Source: an uncultured Eubacteriales bacterium (GTDB lineage: Bacteria > Bacillota > Clostridia > Christensenellales > CAG-917). Taken from it: a stretch of 64,000 nucleotides of DNA. The translations under genes and the position numbers were made by a program. Of the stretch, positions 25,255 through 35,317 are shown in pieces. The stretch spans positions 1-64,000 of the forward strand of contig UQVO01000004.1 of assembly GCA_900544575.1 (NCBI GenBank), given 5' to 3'. Within the stretch, counting starts at the first letter, position 1, and each line of letters starts with the position of its first letter. The notes beneath the pieces were generated by a model that saw only the letters and a program-made list of their open reading frames with translations, ran no database searches and was not told where the DNA came from.

Positions 25255-26298
25255 ATGCTTGCCTGCACTTACGTTGCGGAAAACGATTTCCGCCTGCTTC
25301 AAAAACCGGTCCCCGAACTCGAAGAAGACACGGACGCCATAGTCCGCGTCACTCTGTCAAGCATCTGCACCAGCGACCTGCACATTATGCACGGCAGCGT
25401 GCCGCGCGCGGTCAAAGGCGTCACGGTCGGACACGAAGCGGTGGGCGAAGTCGTGCGCACGGGAAAGAAGGTCGCCAAAGTGAAAGCGGGCGACCGTGTG
25501 TCCGTGAATGTGGAAACTTTCTGCGGCGAATGCTTTTTCTGCAAGCGCGGCTGGGTGAACAACTGCACTCTCCCCGACGGCGGATGGGCATTGGGATGCC
25601 GCATAGACGGGATGCAGGCGGAATACGTCCGCGTCCCGCACGCGGACTGCGGACTGACGGTCATCCCCGACGGCGTCACGGACAGACAGGCTCTGCTCAC
25701 GGGCGACATACTCGCGACGGGGTTCTGGGCGGCGAAAATAGCGGACATAGAAGAGGGGGCGGACGTGCTCGTCGCAGGCGCGGGTCCGACAGGGATATGC
25801 AGTATGCTCTGCGCTCGGCTGAAAAATCCGAAACGCATCTTTATCTGCGATATTGACGACGTCAGACTGCGTTTCGTGCAACAACATTATCCTTTCGCGA
25901 TTCCGCTCCGTTCCTCGGAAGTCCTCGGCGTATTGCGTGACGTATGCCCTCACGGAGGAGCGGACAGCGTGATAGAGGCGGCGGGCACTCCCGCGTCTTT
26001 CCGTCTTGCGTGGGAGGCGGCGCGTCCCAACGCGACCGTCGCAATCGTCGCAATGTACGACGGCGCGCAGACCCTGCCACTGCCCGAAATGTACGGCAAA
26101 AACCTGACGTTCAGAACGGGCGGAGTGGACGGCTGCGACGCGGAAGAGATACTCTCTCTCATCGCGGCGGGAAAGCTGGACTCTTCCGCTCTCATCACAC
26201 ACACATTCCCTCTCGCGGACGCCGCGGCGGCATACGAACTGTTTGCCTCAAAACGCGACGGCGTGATGAAAGTGGCACTTGACTGCACCGCCCGCTGA
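25255..26298 (+). CDS. Zinc-dependent alcohol dehydrogenase (MDR family)
   Basis: A 347-residue medium-chain dehydrogenase. Catalytic zinc ligands C38 and H60-E61 are in SICTSDLH and TVGHEAVGEV. The structural zinc site is C90, C93, C96, C104 (CGECFFCKRGWVNNC). The Rossmann nucleotide-binding motif is VAGAGPTG near 180, with ICDID as the end of the second strand. It resembles the secondary-alcohol and polyol dehydrogenase branch and is NAD(P)-linked; the substrate is not determinable. The ATG at 25255 is chosen because GGAGGAGG precedes it and the -10 box overlaps any earlier start. It is followed after 16 bases by a PatB-type lyase, likely the same transcript. Confidence 0.88.
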   Translation: MLACTYVAENDFRLLQKPVPELEEDTDAIVRVTLSSICTSDLHIMHGSVPRAVKGVTVGHEAVGEVVRTGKKVAKVKAGDRVSVNVETFCGECFFCKRGWVNNCTLPDGGWALGCRIDGMQAEYVRVPHADCGLTVIPDGVTDRQALLTGDILATGFWAAKIADIEEGADVLVAGAGPTGICSMLCARLKNPKRIFICDIDDVRLRFVQQHYPFAIPLRSSEVLGVLRDVCPHGGADSVIEAAGTPASFRLAWEAARPNATVAIVAMYDGAQTLPLPEMYGKNLTFRTGGVDGCDAEEILSLIAAGKLDSSALITHTFPLADAAAAYELFASKRDGVMKVALDCTAR

Positions 26299-26314
26299 CA
26301 AGGAGGAAAATACC

Positions 26315-27874
26315 GTGGCACTTTCCGTCAACAGCAAAATTCGCGAACTTCTGGAAAACCCCGCGCTCGTCGCGCTCATAGACAGACTCGTGCCGGGGCT
26401 CACTTCTCATCCGCTCATCGGCGTGGCGAAGAATTTCACGCTCGCAAAATGCGCCAAACTTCTGCCCGACGTGCTCACTCCCGAAGTGATGGAAAAAATC
26501 CTCGACGCTCTCGCAAGCGTCGCCGGAAGTGCGGCTGAAACGGACGTCGCTTCCGCGCCGCCTGCCGCGCGCGTGTACGACTTCGACGAGATAATCGGGC
26601 GCGAGGGGACGAATTCCGTCAAATACGACGCCGCCCCCGTGCTCAATCCCCTGCTTCCCGCGGATTTTGTCCCGATGTGGATTGCGGATATGGATTTCGC
26701 CGTTGCCGAACCCATACGCGAAGCGATGAAAGCCAGGATAGACAGAAAGATACTCGGATACAGTATGCCGCTCTCCGCGGACTACTATATAGCCGTGATG
26801 GATTATCTGGAAAGACACCACGGACACAAACTCGACTTTGACGAAATCGTGTTCAGTTCCGGCGTCATAACGGCAATGAAAGCCGCCGTGCAGCGCTTTA
26901 CGGCGGAAGGCGACGGCGTAATCATAAATACGCCGTCGTATATGCCGTTCGACGCAAGCGTGAAACAGTTCGGGCGCACGCCGCTTTATTCCCCGCTCGT
27001 CAACACCGACGGATATTTCACCTTCGATTACGCCGACATCGAGCGCAAGGCGAAAGACCCGCGCACGAAGATGTTTTTCCTGTGCAATCCCCACAATCCG
27101 ACGGGACGCGTATGGCGGGAAGACGAACTGCGCCGCGTTGCACAAATATGCTTCGACAACGGAGTCTTCGTGTTTTCGGACGAAATACACTGCGACATCA
27201 CCCGCGCAGGACAAAAGCACATCCCTCTCGCGGTGCTCTATCCCGAACGCAAGGATATTCTCACCGCCACCGCCCCCAGCAAAACCTTCAACCTTGCCGG
27301 CAACCAGTTGGCAAACCTTCTGTTCCACGACAAGGAACTTGCGCAGGAATGGCGTATGGCGCGCTACTGCGGCGAGCCGAATCCCCTGTCGCTGGACGCC
27401 TGCGTCGCCGCATATACGCTTTGCGACGACTGGCTGGAACAGATGAACGCCTACGTCGACGAAAATTTCCGCTATATGCAGCGCTATCTCGCAGCTCACC
27501 TTCCGCAGGCAAAGTTCCGCATCCCGGAGGGGACCTATCTCGCCTGGACGGATTTGCGCGCGCTCGGTCTTTCGGACGCAGAACTCAAAGACAGAATATC
27601 CCGCGCGGGGCTTTTCCTGGAATACGCCGACGACTTCGTCCGCGACGGCGACGGTTTCGTACGGATGAACCTTGCCTGCCCGCGCTCCGTCCTCTCGCGT
27701 GCGCTGAAAATGTTCTGCGAAACTCTCGGCGGCACTTCCGAGGAGCTTTGGACGCCGCCCTCGGATTCCGCGCCGCGGTCAGCTGGCGTCGACGGCACAC
27801 CCGCTGACGTCGTTGCAAAACCGTCCGTCAAAGAAGGGCGCCGAGGGTTTGCCGCTCTCTTCCGCAAAAAATAA
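26315..27874 (+). CDS. PatB/MalY-type PLP C-S lyase with N-terminal extra domain
   Basis: A 519-residue fold-type I PLP protein of the MalY/PatB group (cystathionine beta-lyase-like). The core starts near residue 85 with YDFDEIIGREGTNSVKYD. Landmarks are PMWIADMDFAVAEPI, VFSSGVITAMKAAVQ, NPHNPTGRVW, FSDEIHCDI and the PLP lysine K323 in TAPSKTFNLAGNQ. Usual family length is about 390, so two parts are extra. The first is an N-terminal 85-residue helical domain (SKIRELLENPALVALIDRLV, PGLTSHPL, TPEVMEKILDAL). The second is a 40-residue Ser/Ala/Pro-rich tail ending KEGRRGFAALFRKK. The start is GTG, set by AAGGAGG ten bases upstream. Substrate could be cystathionine, cysteine or an S-conjugate. 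Confidence 0.85.
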   Translation: MALSVNSKIRELLENPALVALIDRLVPGLTSHPLIGVAKNFTLAKCAKLLPDVLTPEVMEKILDALASVAGSAAETDVASAPPAARVYDFDEIIGREGTNSVKYDAAPVLNPLLPADFVPMWIADMDFAVAEPIREAMKARIDRKILGYSMPLSADYYIAVMDYLERHHGHKLDFDEIVFSSGVITAMKAAVQRFTAEGDGVIINTPSYMPFDASVKQFGRTPLYSPLVNTDGYFTFDYADIERKAKDPRTKMFFLCNPHNPTGRVWREDELRRVAQICFDNGVFVFSDEIHCDITRAGQKHIPLAVLYPERKDILTATAPSKTFNLAGNQLANLLFHDKELAQEWRMARYCGEPNPLSLDACVAAYTLCDDWLEQMNAYVDENFRYMQRYLAAHLPQAKFRIPEGTYLAWTDLRALGLSDAELKDRISRAGLFLEYADDFVRDGDGFVRMNLACPRSVLSRALKMFCETLGGTSEELWTPPSDSAPRSAGVDGTPADVVAKPSVKEGRRGFAALFRKK

Positions 27875-28015
27875 AGGCATTTCCGAAAATGTCGGTTTTG
27901 CTGCAAAAGCAAGTTTAATATGAAATTTCGACATAATAAAACCCTATTTAATGTGACGATGAAAATCGGACTTGCCTTTGCCTTCTGAAACGAGAAAATT
28001 TTCAGGAGGTCTAAA

Positions 28016-28651
28016 ATGAAATACGAAACAATCAATCCCGACACTTGGAAAAGGCGGGAACTTTTCAGATATTACATCGACAATCTGCGCAACGTAATGA
28101 GTCTGACGGCAGATACGGACGTCACGCGGCTGGTAGGATTTGTCCGCGCGCACGGGCTGAAATTCTACCCCGCAATGATATGGGTCGTGTCGAAGGCGGT
28201 CAACTTGCGCGAAGAATTCAGATACGGCTGGGACGGGGACGGCAACCCGATACGTTGGGATTTCGTGTCCCCTTACTATGCCGATTTTCACAAGGAGGAC
28301 GAGTGTTGCGTCAAGCTGGTGACGGAATACTCCGACGACCTGTACGACTTCCACGCGCGTTTTATCGCAGACAGAGAAAACCATCGAAATCTTCGGGGCT
28401 TCGCGGCGGAAAACATACCGCCCAACACTTTCGACGTATCCTGTCTTCCGTGGATAAAGTACAAGAGTTTCGACATCCACGTTTTCGACGAGGGCAAATA
28501 TCTCGCGCCCGTCGTGACGTGGGGCAAGTACGAAACGTCGGACGGCAAAACGCTTCTGCCTTTGTCAATGAACATACACCACGCCGTCGCGGACGGCTGG
28601 CACCTGTCGCGTTTCTTCTCGGACGTGCAGGACATAATCGACGCTCTGTAA
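28016..28651 (+). CDS. Chloramphenicol-acetyltransferase-like (CAT) protein
   Basis: A 211-residue acyl-CoA-dependent acetyltransferase of the classical trimeric CAT fold, the family's usual length. The active-site block HHAVADGWHLSRFFSDVQ contains the catalytic histidine (H188/H189) and D193; classical enzymes have HHAVCDGFH. Also seen are WKRRELFRYY and FYPAMIWVVSKAVN at the start and PWIKYKSFDIHV in the middle. CAT enzymes inactivate chloramphenicol, but many chromosomal homologues act on other acceptors, so resistance is not claimed. AGGAGG lies seven bases before the ATG. The 140-base gap upstream has no clear sigma-A promoter. A terminator follows. Confidence 0.85.
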   Translation: MKYETINPDTWKRRELFRYYIDNLRNVMSLTADTDVTRLVGFVRAHGLKFYPAMIWVVSKAVNLREEFRYGWDGDGNPIRWDFVSPYYADFHKEDECCVKLVTEYSDDLYDFHARFIADRENHRNLRGFAAENIPPNTFDVSCLPWIKYKSFDIHVFDEGKYLAPVVTWGKYETSDGKTLLPLSMNIHHAVADGWHLSRFFSDVQDIIDAL

Positions 28652-28686
28652 CCGGCTAATCCATACGGGAAATCTGAAGCATCAAG

Positions 28687-28719
28687 CAAAAGCGCGCGGA
28701 GAATTTCCGCGCGCTTTTG
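28687..28719. terminator. Bidirectional terminator between CAT and the giant lipoprotein
   Basis: CAAAAGCGCGCGGA, GAATT, TCCGCGCGCTTTTG, a 14-bp perfect stem with A and T flanks, between convergent genes. Confidence 0.85.
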
Positions 28720-28745
28720 ATGCGCAAATTGTCAAGCGCATTTCA

Positions 28746-31700
28746 TTACGAGTAGACTATTACGGCGTTGCACTTATTATTCCAAGTGCTGCTCCATCCG
28801 ACAGGAAGCTCGCCTTCCGCAAAAGGAACGGTTATTGTGAGCAGTTCCGCACAGTTGTAGAATATTCCCGTCCCGACGGTTTCGAGCGAATCCGGCAACG
28901 TCACTTCTTTAAGCGGTGCCTCCCAAAATGCAAAATTGTTGATGTATTTCAATCCGTCCGCGAAAGTTATAGACGTAACGCTGCTCTTCGCAAACGCATA
29001 CTCTGCTATCCCGACGGTGTCGTCTTGAAGCACAACATCCGTCACTCCGTCATCCGCGCTAATTGCCCATCCGCAATAATAATTGACTCCGTCCACGTTG
29101 TCGAAAGCGATGTCGGTTCCGGAAAGTGCGGATTGGCCGAGGAAAGTGAGACTGTCGGGAATGTTGATTTCTTTAAGGGCGACACATTCGTTGAACGCAT
29201 ATGCGGAAATCCCGGTTACTGCATTTGTCAACTCTACTTCTGTCAACGACATGCACTTCCTGAAAGCATAGCTGCCAATTGTAACAGTTCCTTCGGCGGG
29301 GAATATTACACAGTCGAGTTCGGTTAAGTTATAGAACAGATATGTCGGCATCGTTTCTACCGTGCTGCCTATAACTACGGTCTTGATTTGCGGGCATGCA
29401 TAAAACGGCGTGTTAGAGTAACTTGCCTGTTCGTCTTGGTTAAGATGTAAGGCATTCGCCGCATTATAATTTACTTTTGTGAGCGAGGCACAGCCTCGGA
29501 ACGGCAAAAAAACCATCGTTTCGACCGTTGAAGGAATGGTGATTTCGGTAATCGAGACATTATAGAAAGCATACTCGCCGATGTAAACAACGCCCTCCGG
29601 CAGCACATAAGATGTTGCTGCACCCTCGCCCGACACATAGTCGGGGTCAGTTGACACAAGGCGCACGCAATTATAGAATGCACGATCCCCTATTTTTTCG
29701 AGCTTGTTTCCGCCGTATACCGTTTTTTCAAGCATCACACAGTCGCTGAAAGCGTAATAGCCTATTTCGCGCAATCCTTCGCCGAATTCGACAACCTGAA
29801 GCGACCGACATTTGGCGAAGGCATACTGCCCTATATTTTCTACGCTGTCGGGAAGAGTCAGGGATTTAAGCTCGGAATTGCGGAACGCATACGCGCCGAC
29901 GGTCACAAGCGACGCCGAGCGCGACATATCAATGCCGTCATTCAACGGCACACCGTCGAAAGCGCGTTCCCCTATTGCAGTGACAGCCGAACCGAATGTC
30001 ACGGATGTATATTGCGTGCCGATGAAGGCTTCCTCCCCTATGGTTTCGAGAGTATCCGGCAGCACAAGTTCCCCAGTTAATGAAGCGCAATTTCTGAATG
30101 CCGCATCGCCGATGCTCACAATTCCCTCCCCCAGTTCGAGATAAATGAGAGACGATGCAGTTTGCGATGTATGCCCCAATAAATTTGCAGGAATGGCAAG
30201 ATTGTCGCCGCCCTTGAATATAAGCCGTTGCAACGAACTGCTGAGTGCGTTATCGGCAATTTCGGCAAGCGAAGCAGGCAATACCAACTCTTTAAGGTTC
30301 GCGCTTAAAGCTCGCTCGAATATCTTTTTGATTTGCCCTTCAATGGAAATGCTTTCCAATTGCGACCCGGAGAAACAATTGTCCGGGATATCGGCATCGG
30401 TTTTCCAAACAACCGATTTGATTCCGCTACTTTGGAATGCACTCGAACCGACGCTTTCGACAGAGGCCGGAATAACAAGCGACTCAATGTCTCCGGTAAA
30501 TCTGAACGCGGCTTCGCCGATGGATTTCAATGTAGAAGGCAAAGATACGGAAGCAAGATTGCGGTATCTGTCAAAGGCATTCTCGCCGATTGCCGTAACG
30601 CCATCGGGTATAACGATTTTTTTGAGACCGCTGTCAGAATCGTTTATAATATTGCGGTTGTTGATTGCACTCAACGCATAGGACTTCCCACCGTACTCAT
30701 ACTTTGAAGACGGCGCAAATTCCTCGGGGAGCGTATTGTCGACATCTTCAATCACGGCAGTCAAAGATACGGGGTCTAGACAATACAACGCGCCGTCGTC
30801 GCGGACATATATTTTACCGTCTTCGCCGACCGAATTGTCGGGGTAACCGTAAACCACAACACCTTCGCCGTCGCACATATTGTCCGCATAACCTTCGGGA
30901 CGCGATTCCGCCTCACAATATACAATAATATAATTTGCGGCGATTATGGCTTTGCTGTCCACAACAAGAACGGTTTCGGGAATGATTACGGCGGTTACTC
31001 TCGGCCATGTGATTGCAGACGAAAAGATTCTGGTTACTCCGCTCGGCACAACATAAGTCTCTTGCTCTGTCGAAACGTTGGCAGTGTATAAAACGCCGTC
31101 TATGATGAGATTGTCAAACTCATCAAGCAGCGCAGTCCTTAAAAACGCATTGGCTCCAATCGTTGCAATATTTGCAGGCATATTGAAGTTTGCCAACAAA
31201 AAGTCAAAGACAAATGCCTGCTCGCCAATCGTTTCTACACTGTCGGGCAAAACAACTTCTGTCAGAACATTCTGATACGAGAAAGCATAATCGCCAATGG
31301 ATTTTAATTGTGTTGCGTTGGAAAGGTCAACCACCCCTATATCAAAACGAGCACCTTGCGACGCATCACCCTTGGACCTGAATACATTGTCGCCTATAAT
31401 CTGCAATGACGACCCTTCTTCGACGGAGAGACTTCCGACGCTTGCATCTAAATAATATTCATACGTAAAATCGTTCCCGCTAAAATACATACTGTAATGC
31501 GACAAAGCATATACGGGCGTATCGAGCGAAACAAGTTCGGCAGGCAAAACCAAACTGTCCGCCGAATATCTTTCAGGCACATACAGCAATTCGGAATAAT
31601 CCTTCGAATAAAGCAAGCCGTCCTTTGCGGCTATATATGGATTGGCTTCGCTCACGGTTATATATTGCAATACAGACGTCGCGCCCGGGACAAATTCTTC

Positions 31701-34700
31701 ATATTCGTCGTAATATATTCCGAGCAGCATCGCGAGCGCGGTGTCGCGCGAAATCCCTGCGCCGAAGTGTATACTCTCGGCCTTATTCAAACTGATTGTC
31801 AATCCGCCCCAATATTCGTCCTCTCTTATCGACGTCACGTTATCGGGGATTACAACCTCCGTCAAATTCCCTATATTTCCGACTATCTCGGTGCCATCGG
31901 CGGTCAGCACCAATCCGTCCGCCATTTTCACATAGGGATTATTCGCCGAAATTACGATTTCTGTTAAAGCGGACAATGAGCACAACTCTCTGAACGCTTC
32001 GGCAGGCATCCCGGCGCCGATTTCGATACGAGTAAAATTCGGACTGCTAAAAACCCAGGATGTCAAAAGTTCGCTGCCGAGTTCACCGCCGCTCGTTACA
32101 CTGTCGGGAATAACCAATGACGTAACGTTGGGGAACTTGACATTCTTCGAGTTAAACATCCCGCGGCTGACTTCCGTCGTACCGTCCAATATGCGCAATT
32201 CGCCCATCATATTGTCGGCAACCGCAATTATTTCGTTCGTCTCCTTGTCGTAAAGCACGTTAGTCAACGTGAACATACTGCTGTTTTCTTCGCTGCAAGT
32301 CAGAGCCGCAAGGTCATCCATATCCTTGAAAAATGACGACGCAAGGAGATTGACTCTTTTACCCAACGACAACGACGTCATATTTTCACACTCAGCAAAC
32401 GCATCGTCCGCCAGCACCCCGACGCTGTCGGGGATATTCATTTCGGACATTGCGCCGCCGTAAAATGCTCCGCCCATAATCGTTGTCACGTCGGACGGAA
32501 TCACAACCGTATCGTTAACATTGCCGCGCATTGAGTTCTGGGCGATAATTTTCACTCCTTCCGGCACCGCTGTTGCGGTTTTGAGCGAACCTATAAGCGT
32601 CGCGCTCTCAATCTCTAACAAACAACCGTTCTCGACACGGTAATACGGATTGCCTTCGGCAACCGTAATACTTTCAAGTGTCAACGGAAAATCATAATAA
32701 TTCGCTCCCGCACTGACTGAGAAACCGATTATATCAATTTGTTTTACCGTTGAGGGATAACTTACGGCTTTCAGCGAGCCTTTGTCACGAGGCAATACGT
32801 TGCTCTCAATATATTCCACCCCCTCAGGGAAAACTATACTTTCGACTTTTGCCAAAGCGCGCAGCGCACCGAAAGCGATTGTCTGAGTCCCGTTCAAAAT
32901 ATTTATAGCCGTTATTTCCTCATTATCGGTAGCAGGATAATTATCGGAAAGAGCTTCTTCGGTGCCGAGCAGTATGTTTCCCCAATAGAATAATCCGTCC
33001 TCTGCTTTTTGCAGCTGATTTATCATCAAGGGGGAATCGGCGAATATGTCGCTGTAAATATACCTGACATCCGTGGGACAGCTCACTTCGGCAAGCGATT
33101 CGCATCCTTTGAATATATCAAACGACAATTGATTTATTGCATCGGGCAACTCGACTTTGACAAGAGCGGAACATCCTGCAAATGCATTATTCAAAATAAT
33201 GTTTATATTGTCATGCAGATGGACCTCTTTGAGAGCAATACAATTCTCGAAACCGAATGCCTCGATTGCTTTTACGCTCTTTCCCGCATAGACTGACGGC
33301 ACGGATATCCTTTCCACCGTTGCACGCACGGCGGGATTTATTGCCACGGAATAGTAATCACCGGAAGGATAATAAGTGAAAGAGAAATTGTCGGTATCTA
33401 TCGGTTCACTCCATTTTGCATAGAACGTGACGTCGCCTTCCAGTGTATAGGGCACCTCGACCGGGACCGTACACTCCTCATCCAGATACCAACCGAGGAA
33501 GTTATAAGTCTTTCCGTCTTCGTCATAGCGTTGTGCAACGGGGAATTCGTAAAGCACTCTGCCCTGCGAATGAGAAAGGGGCTGTATCGGAGTGCCGCCC
33601 CTTACGTTATAAGTTATAACCGACGCAGTTTTTACCCATTTTGGAGTAAGTTCACGCTCAAACAGCCTGTTTTTGTCATACTCAAAGCTCCAACGATAAT
33701 CATCCACAGAAGTTATGCTGTGCCAGAACCACCCGTCAAATGTATAACCCATCATAAGGATATTTTCGGGGCGCGTTACCTTGCCGTTGTATTCTACGCT
33801 CTGCTCCGTCAGTATTTCATTATCAAAACCTTTTCTGAACACCACGGTCGTGTCAGATTGTTTCTCCCACCGCAAATAGACGTGATTGCTTTCCCCGGAT
33901 AGCAAGAAAGGTATCTGATACACGTTTTCAGCTGAAAAATCAAGCGACTTGTAATATCCCGTGCAAGCGTATCCCACACGGTAAGGCTGACCATAACCGA
34001 TACTTTCGAAAGGATAATCGTTATTGTCCGAAAGTATCACGCCGAGTTTCTGCCCCATAATACCGTACATGACCGTATTTTCCTCTCCGTTTTCGGGATG
34101 TACGGTAAGACTCGCATAAGTATCTTCGGCAGTGACCTCCGTATACACCGCATACAGCGTCAGCTCGTCGCGGTCTTTGACTTCGACAGGGAATAACACC
34201 GCGTCGTGATGAGGATTAATCCCGGTCGAATTGATATTATAAGAATATTGGGCATTCCAGAAACTGAATTTCAGGGTATGTTCTACGTTGTCTGCATCCC
34301 TGTATGTAATATCCGGGGGATTGTCAGGCTGTTCAAGCACAGTTCCCTTATCCACGGTAATCGACGGCATCACGGCTTCGCCGAAATCCAACGGCAAGTC
34401 GCTCTTATATTCTTCCGCCAACAAAAAATTGACGGTCGTCTGCCCTTCCGCTATCCATCTGGCATAAAAATTAACATTATGCGTCAATTCGTACGGGAAT
34501 TGGGCTTTGTATTGCAGATTTGCGTCCAAATACCATCCGCCGAAATCATATCCTTCTCGCGACGGTTCGGCAGGCTCCTCAAGTTCTGCACCGTAAGAGT
34601 ATGTTTCAAAAGGTATAATCGGATAGCCGCCGTCTGAATCAAACTGCACGTAAACATAATGCGGAGTCCATTTTGCATAAAGTTTTATATCGGACGTGAC

Positions 34701-34994
34701 AGGCGCTGAAAAATCGTATTCATTGCCGGCAGTGCACGCGGCATCTTTATACCACCCGACAAAATCCGCATCGGCTTTTGTCGGGTCGGGTGACGGCTTT
34801 GGCACCGTTTTACCACTCTCCACCTCAACCGCATTTACCGGCGAACCTCCTTGCGAATCGAAAGTCACGGTATAATATGTAGCACTTGTGCCGTCGTCTT
34901 GCTTGCCGCTTTCCGAGTCGCAGGCGGCGAGAATACCGACGCTTAGGGCAAGACAACACAAAATTGTCAATAACAAAAACAATTTCTTTTTCAT
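28746..34994 (-). CDS. Giant surface lipoprotein with InlB-type and BspA-type leucine-rich repeats
   Basis: A 2082-residue exported lipoprotein. The signal peptide ends in a lipobox LAAC with Cys at about 25. From about 40 to 560 lie several Listeria-Bacteroides (InlB B) repeats, each ending in the type GWYKDAACT...LYAKW (FVGWYKD, FGGWYLD, FDGWFWH, FLGWYLDEEC). From about 560 to 2075 runs a long array of BspA-like LRR_5 repeats of about 23 residues, with recurring units such as IPDSVTSIGENAF, LPDSLETIGEEAF, SLTEVELPD and VVIPDNVTSI. Short cap-like breaks of the NPYYRVENGCLL type separate sub-arrays. Such proteins mediate adhesion to host or matrix. It is less GC-rich than its neighbours, sits under a consensus sigma-A promoter, and is monocistronic. 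Confidence 0.93.
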   Translation of the reverse strand: MKKKLFLLLTILCCLALSVGILAACDSESGKQDDGTSATYYTVTFDSQGGSPVNAVEVESGKTVPKPSPDPTKADADFVGWYKDAACTAGNEYDFSAPVTSDIKLYAKWTPHYVYVQFDSDGGYPIIPFETYSYGAELEEPAEPSREGYDFGGWYLDANLQYKAQFPYELTHNVNFYARWIAEGQTTVNFLLAEEYKSDLPLDFGEAVMPSITVDKGTVLEQPDNPPDITYRDADNVEHTLKFSFWNAQYSYNINSTGINPHHDAVLFPVEVKDRDELTLYAVYTEVTAEDTYASLTVHPENGEENTVMYGIMGQKLGVILSDNNDYPFESIGYGQPYRVGYACTGYYKSLDFSAENVYQIPFLLSGESNHVYLRWEKQSDTTVVFRKGFDNEILTEQSVEYNGKVTRPENILMMGYTFDGWFWHSITSVDDYRWSFEYDKNRLFERELTPKWVKTASVITYNVRGGTPIQPLSHSQGRVLYEFPVAQRYDEDGKTYNFLGWYLDEECTVPVEVPYTLEGDVTFYAKWSEPIDTDNFSFTYYPSGDYYSVAINPAVRATVERISVPSVYAGKSVKAIEAFGFENCIALKEVHLHDNINIILNNAFAGCSALVKVELPDAINQLSFDIFKGCESLAEVSCPTDVRYIYSDIFADSPLMINQLQKAEDGLFYWGNILLGTEEALSDNYPATDNEEITAINILNGTQTIAFGALRALAKVESIVFPEGVEYIESNVLPRDKGSLKAVSYPSTVKQIDIIGFSVSAGANYYDFPLTLESITVAEGNPYYRVENGCLLEIESATLIGSLKTATAVPEGVKIIAQNSMRGNVNDTVVIPSDVTTIMGGAFYGGAMSEMNIPDSVGVLADDAFAECENMTSLSLGKRVNLLASSFFKDMDDLAALTCSEENSSMFTLTNVLYDKETNEIIAVADNMMGELRILDGTTEVSRGMFNSKNVKFPNVTSLVIPDSVTSGGELGSELLTSWVFSSPNFTRIEIGAGMPAEAFRELCSLSALTEIVISANNPYVKMADGLVLTADGTEIVGNIGNLTEVVIPDNVTSIREDEYWGGLTISLNKAESIHFGAGISRDTALAMLLGIYYDEYEEFVPGATSVLQYITVSEANPYIAAKDGLLYSKDYSELLYVPERYSADSLVLPAELVSLDTPVYALSHYSMYFSGNDFTYEYYLDASVGSLSVEEGSSLQIIGDNVFRSKGDASQGARFDIGVVDLSNATQLKSIGDYAFSYQNVLTEVVLPDSVETIGEQAFVFDFLLANFNMPANIATIGANAFLRTALLDEFDNLIIDGVLYTANVSTEQETYVVPSGVTRIFSSAITWPRVTAVIIPETVLVVDSKAIIAANYIIVYCEAESRPEGYADNMCDGEGVVVYGYPDNSVGEDGKIYVRDDGALYCLDPVSLTAVIEDVDNTLPEEFAPSSKYEYGGKSYALSAINNRNIINDSDSGLKKIVIPDGVTAIGENAFDRYRNLASVSLPSTLKSIGEAAFRFTGDIESLVIPASVESVGSSAFQSSGIKSVVWKTDADIPDNCFSGSQLESISIEGQIKKIFERALSANLKELVLPASLAEIADNALSSSLQRLIFKGGDNLAIPANLLGHTSQTASSLIYLELGEGIVSIGDAAFRNCASLTGELVLPDTLETIGEEAFIGTQYTSVTFGSAVTAIGERAFDGVPLNDGIDMSRSASLVTVGAYAFRNSELKSLTLPDSVENIGQYAFAKCRSLQVVEFGEGLREIGYYAFSDCVMLEKTVYGGNKLEKIGDRAFYNCVRLVSTDPDYVSGEGAATSYVLPEGVVYIGEYAFYNVSITEITIPSTVETMVFLPFRGCASLTKVNYNAANALHLNQDEQASYSNTPFYACPQIKTVVIGSTVETMPTYLFYNLTELDCVIFPAEGTVTIGSYAFRKCMSLTEVELTNAVTGISAYAFNECVALKEINIPDSLTFLGQSALSGTDIAFDNVDGVNYYCGWAISADDGVTDVVLQDDTVGIAEYAFAKSSVTSITFADGLKYINNFAFWEAPLKEVTLPDSLETVGTGIFYNCAELLTITVPFAEGELPVGWSSTWNNKCNAVIVYS

Positions 34995-35069
34995 TTCTTT
35001 TCCCTCACCAAATACAAATTGCCAACTGCACCGAATAAGATATTCGATGCAAACTTATAGCCAGTTTTA

Positions 35070-35098
35070 ATTATATATCGCTTATCATTTTCTGTCAA
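35070..35098 (-). promoter_or_regulatory. Consensus sigma-A promoter of the giant lipoprotein
   Basis: On the minus strand TTGACA (35098-35093), exactly 17 bases, TATAAT (35075-35070): a perfect match to both hexamers and spacing. The leader to the ATG is about 70 bases. Confidence 0.92.
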
Positions 35099-35251
35099 CA
35101 TTCATTTTCGAAGCTAAATATACATCTTCAAATTGCCCCATTATCCATAACAAAAGGACCGACGTTTACGCGCTCCTTTGTGACGGCAAGTTGTCGCCTT
35201 TGCACGGACATTGAGTTTCAGATGAAGTGCGACGCCTAAGTAACCCACGGC

Positions 35252-35290
35252 AAAAAATAATACGAACCCATTTCTAGAGTTCGTATTATT
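35252..35290 (-). terminator. Strong terminator after the detached tRNA-Ser 3' fragment
   Basis: AATAATACGAAC (35256-35267) and GTTCGTATTATT (35279-35290) pair perfectly across 11 bases. On the minus strand the hairpin runs into TTTTTGCC. It sits seven bases beyond the CCA of the tRNA-like fragment, as a tRNA terminator would. Bases 35099-35251 show no gene. Confidence 0.85.
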
Positions 35291-35296
35291 CCCTGA

Positions 35297-35317
35297 TGGC
35301 GGAGGCGGAGGGATTCG
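35297..35317 (-). other. Detached copy of the tRNA-Ser 3' end (possible att site)
   Basis: These 21 bases are identical to 35465-35485, the last 21 bases of tRNA-Ser including CCA. The match starts in the T-loop and stops abruptly inside it. The other 68 bases of the tRNA are absent. The intervening 147 bases contain no gene. This resembles the 3'-end duplication left by integrases using tRNA genes, or a decayed second tRNA copy; no integrase is nearby. Confidence 0.7.
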
